A DNA stretch of 23,086 nucleotides from an uncultured Capnocytophaga sp. (GTDB lineage Bacteria > Bacteroidota > Bacteroidia > Flavobacteriales > Flavobacteriaceae), in assembly GCF_938029845.1 (NCBI RefSeq), contig NZ_CALHGG010000106.1:1-23086 (forward strand), given 5' to 3'. How positions within the stretch are numbered: position 1 is the stretch's first letter; each line of letters begins with the position of its first letter. Position numbers and translations under genes: made by a program. Below, piece by piece: positions 21,460 through 23,086 of this stretch. A model generated the notes under the pieces. It did not search any database. It saw only the letters and a list, made by a program, of their open reading frames with translations, and was not told where the DNA came from.

Positions 21460-22611
21460 TTATTTAGGGTGTCCGATAGCAATTACTCCCATGCGTTTTT
21501 TGTATAATGTTGCCAATAGAAAAATATAGCCATCTTCTGCATAAGCAAATTTAGGGAAAGCAGGCAAATAGAAATCTGTAAGTTCTTCAACTGTCCAAGT
21601 TTTTCCCCTGTCATAACTAAAACGATAATAGGACACAAAAACATTTTCAGGGTCATACATATATTCACACATCATATTCCCATAGACCACTCCCCAACCA
21701 TTTTCGAAAGGTACCTTTTCTTCGGTATTCAAATAATATAGAAAACCTTTTGTTCCTTGACCCCCTCTCTTGTAACAAACTACAAAAGGCTCTTTACTTT
21801 TTTCATCAATATTAATGTAGGAATAACCTTCTATATCAGTAGAAGTTGCTATCTTTTTTACTACTTGAAAAGAGTCTTCTTTTGTTAAATTAAAAGATTT
21901 CAAAAAACCGTTATCAGTCATATAGTATATTTCATTTTCTGACTTAAACCAACCATTAGCTAAGGGATCATATTCTGTTTTTATTAATCCTTTTGCTGTA
22001 TGCCAAGAGATACCTCCATCAGAAGTGTATTTGTATTGCGAGGTTTCATTTGTTCTATCATAAAATCTAGCGATCCCTATTTTTTCAGTATAGAAATAAA
22101 TTTTATCTATCTCTGTATTTTCAAAGAAAGCTATCTTTTCCCAAGTTTCTCCAAAGTCTTTAGACTGATAGATAGTAGTATTTATAATAGGTTTATTGTT
22201 TTCAAATACTTTATTTTGTAGGACGATATATAATGTTTCTTTCACAAAACCCCCTTCCGTTATAGTCCCTTCCCCTAAAGATGTTTTAGTGAAAGTAGTA
22301 CCAGAATCCATACTTCTGTAGATAACAGAACTAGGATTCACTATCCCCTCAATGCTATTACTATTATCTCCTAACAAGAAAAATATATCTTTATTATAGG
22401 GGAGGATTTGCTTGAAATTGTAATTGTCAATAGGGTCAGGAAGTTGATCTTTATCCTTATCACTTCCTAATTCAATATCGTAAAAGTTTATAAATTTCCA
22501 TTCCATTTGCGATTTTGATTTCATATTTTCGTCTTTGGGGGTGAACATAGAACAAGAGGTTATGAATATGGCTGAAAATAGCATCCCTATTTTTGGTAAG
22601 TATGTTTTCAT
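21460..22611 (-). CDS. Asp-box (BNR) beta-propeller lipoprotein
   Basis: A 383-residue lipoprotein with signal ending in ITSC (Cys20). The body carries four Asp-box motifs of the S.D.G.TW type at residues 100-107 (SMDSGTTF), 150-157 (SKDFGETW), 196-203 (TSDGGISW) and 332-339 (SYDRGKTW), the mark of sialidase-like or Ycf48-like propellers. The catalytic Arg triad and FRIP motif of true sialidases are not seen, so it is probably a binding or assembly protein at the cell surface or periplasm. The ATG is 15 bp after the stop of the upstream partial gene, and a mini-lipoprotein follows after 12 bp. The region is AT-rich. Substrate unknown. Confidence 0.8.
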   Translation of the reverse strand: MKTYLPKIGMLFSAIFITSCSMFTPKDENMKSKSQMEWKFINFYDIELGSDKDKDQLPDPIDNYNFKQILPYNKDIFFLLGDNSNSIEGIVNPSSVIYRSMDSGTTFTKTSLGEGTITEGGFVKETLYIVLQNKVFENNKPIINTTIYQSKDFGETWEKIAFFENTEIDKIYFYTEKIGIARFYDRTNETSQYKYTSDGGISWHTAKGLIKTEYDPLANGWFKSENEIYYMTDNGFLKSFNLTKEDSFQVVKKIATSTDIEGYSYINIDEKSKEPFVVCYKRGGQGTKGFLYYLNTEEKVPFENGWGVVYGNMMCEYMYDPENVFVSYYRFSYDRGKTWTVEELTDFYLPAFPKFAYAEDGYIFLLATLYKKRMGVIAIGHPK

Positions 22612-22626
22612 TTTTCTATCTACTTA

Positions 22627-23086
22627 TTAGTTATCAAAAGGTGGTGCATATTTTTGATCTGCTTCCCCTATGTCAATTAATTTAGGTTCTATAAAAGCCT
22701 CTTTCCCATTATCTCCCACTAAACGAACTGTAAGATAAGAATTGATGCGATTTATTCGAATATCCAAATGCGCTTTTACTTCATCAGGATGTTCTCCAAA
22801 CACTTTTTTATAGGCTTTTAAAATATCTTCCCAATAAAACTGAAGCCCCACTCCATATTTTATGACATCTTCAGCTTTATAAGTAAAACGTATTTCCTTA
22901 TACAAAGGAAGTTTTCTTATATTGTGATACAATTCTTGGGGAGCAAAAACATCTTTTTGTCCCTCTAAGGCTATAAAGTCTGTGAAGAAAAAGGTATCTG
23001 CTTCTCCATTCCAATACTGATAATCTACATCCCCTATTTTCCCATTAGGAATTTCAAAAGTAGGATACCACTGATACTGATTGTCC
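22627..23086 (-). CDS. unknown protein, 5' end outside the window
   Basis: The reading frame is open to the right edge (first full codon at 23083-23085), so the 152 visible residues are the C-terminal part of a longer protein; an in-frame TTG at 22930-22932 is an unlikely start. I do not recognise a family. The visible part has aromatic-rich segments (DYQYWNGEADTFFFTDFIAL, then FAPQELYHNIRKLP), FYWEDILKAYKKVFGEHPDE near the middle, and ends in KYAPPFDN. The alternation of short strands and charged loops suggests a soluble beta-rich domain. It lies 15 bp upstream of the Asp-box lipoprotein gene and is probably its operon partner. Confidence 0.6.
   Translation of the reverse strand, partial: DNQYQWYPTFEIPNGKIGDVDYQYWNGEADTFFFTDFIALEGQKDVFAPQELYHNIRKLPLYKEIRFTYKAEDVIKYGVGLQFYWEDILKAYKKVFGEHPDEVKAHLDIRINRINSYLTVRLVGDNGKEAFIEPKLIDIGEADQKYAPPFDN

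Overview
The window looks like a chromosomal piece of a Bacteroidota genome, most likely a Flavobacteriia member and possibly Capnocytophaga-like. This rests on the AT-rich composition, the repeated use of the Bacteroidota promoter signature (-7 box TAnnTTTG, three times with a TTG-type -33 box exactly 19 bp upstream), and the gene families: an S46 dipeptidyl-peptidase, a YceI lipid-binding protein, an ApbE lipoprotein with a small 'NqrF-like' partner, and a PMCA-type Ca2+ ATPase. The genus is an inference.

Layout. 1-4519 (minus): the N-terminal part of a secreted S46 dipeptidyl-peptidase, a DUF4262 protein, a U32-family protein with four cysteines (TrhP/YegQ-like), and a membrane-anchored SGNH hydrolase. 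4590-8403 (minus) is an accessory pocket: a DUF2459 membrane protein translationally coupled to a HicA/HicB toxin-antitoxin pair, a SUKH (SMI1/KNR4) protein, and an AAA15 ATPase plus RloB (TOPRIM-like) pair of the AbiL/PARIS-like kind with its own promoter. 8478-12527 (minus) is housekeeping: GrpB-family protein, DNA polymerase I and YceI. 12597-13997 (minus): ApbE lipoprotein and the small partner. 13998-14343 is an intergenic divide with a repeat array, a decayed antitoxin-like reading frame and promoters on both strands. 14344-15716 (plus): an AlkD-like DNA alkylation repair protein whose stop overlaps the start of a protein with an EVE/PUA-like look. 15779-16886 (plus): a ribbon-helix-helix-like head fused to three membrane segments, followed by a small antitoxin with nearly the same head and a PIN toxin. 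16999-19725 (plus): Ca2+-transporting P-type ATPase. Then comes tRNA-Arg(CCU) with a strong bidirectional terminator. 20010-23086 (minus): small membrane protein, SPFH/slipin protein with a long structured leader, a previously unlisted 29-residue lipoprotein frame, an Asp-box beta-propeller lipoprotein, and a partial unknown gene.

The most striking feature outside the genes is a dispersed family of degenerate tandem repeats with a strict period of 7 bp (consensus near TYARTTR or its complement). There are at least seven arrays, nearly all placed at gene ends or starts. In two places the repeat supplies a stop codon, and in one it encodes the C-terminal tail of a protein. The other candidate for something undescribed is the membrane-fused antitoxin head next to the PIN toxin-antitoxin pair.
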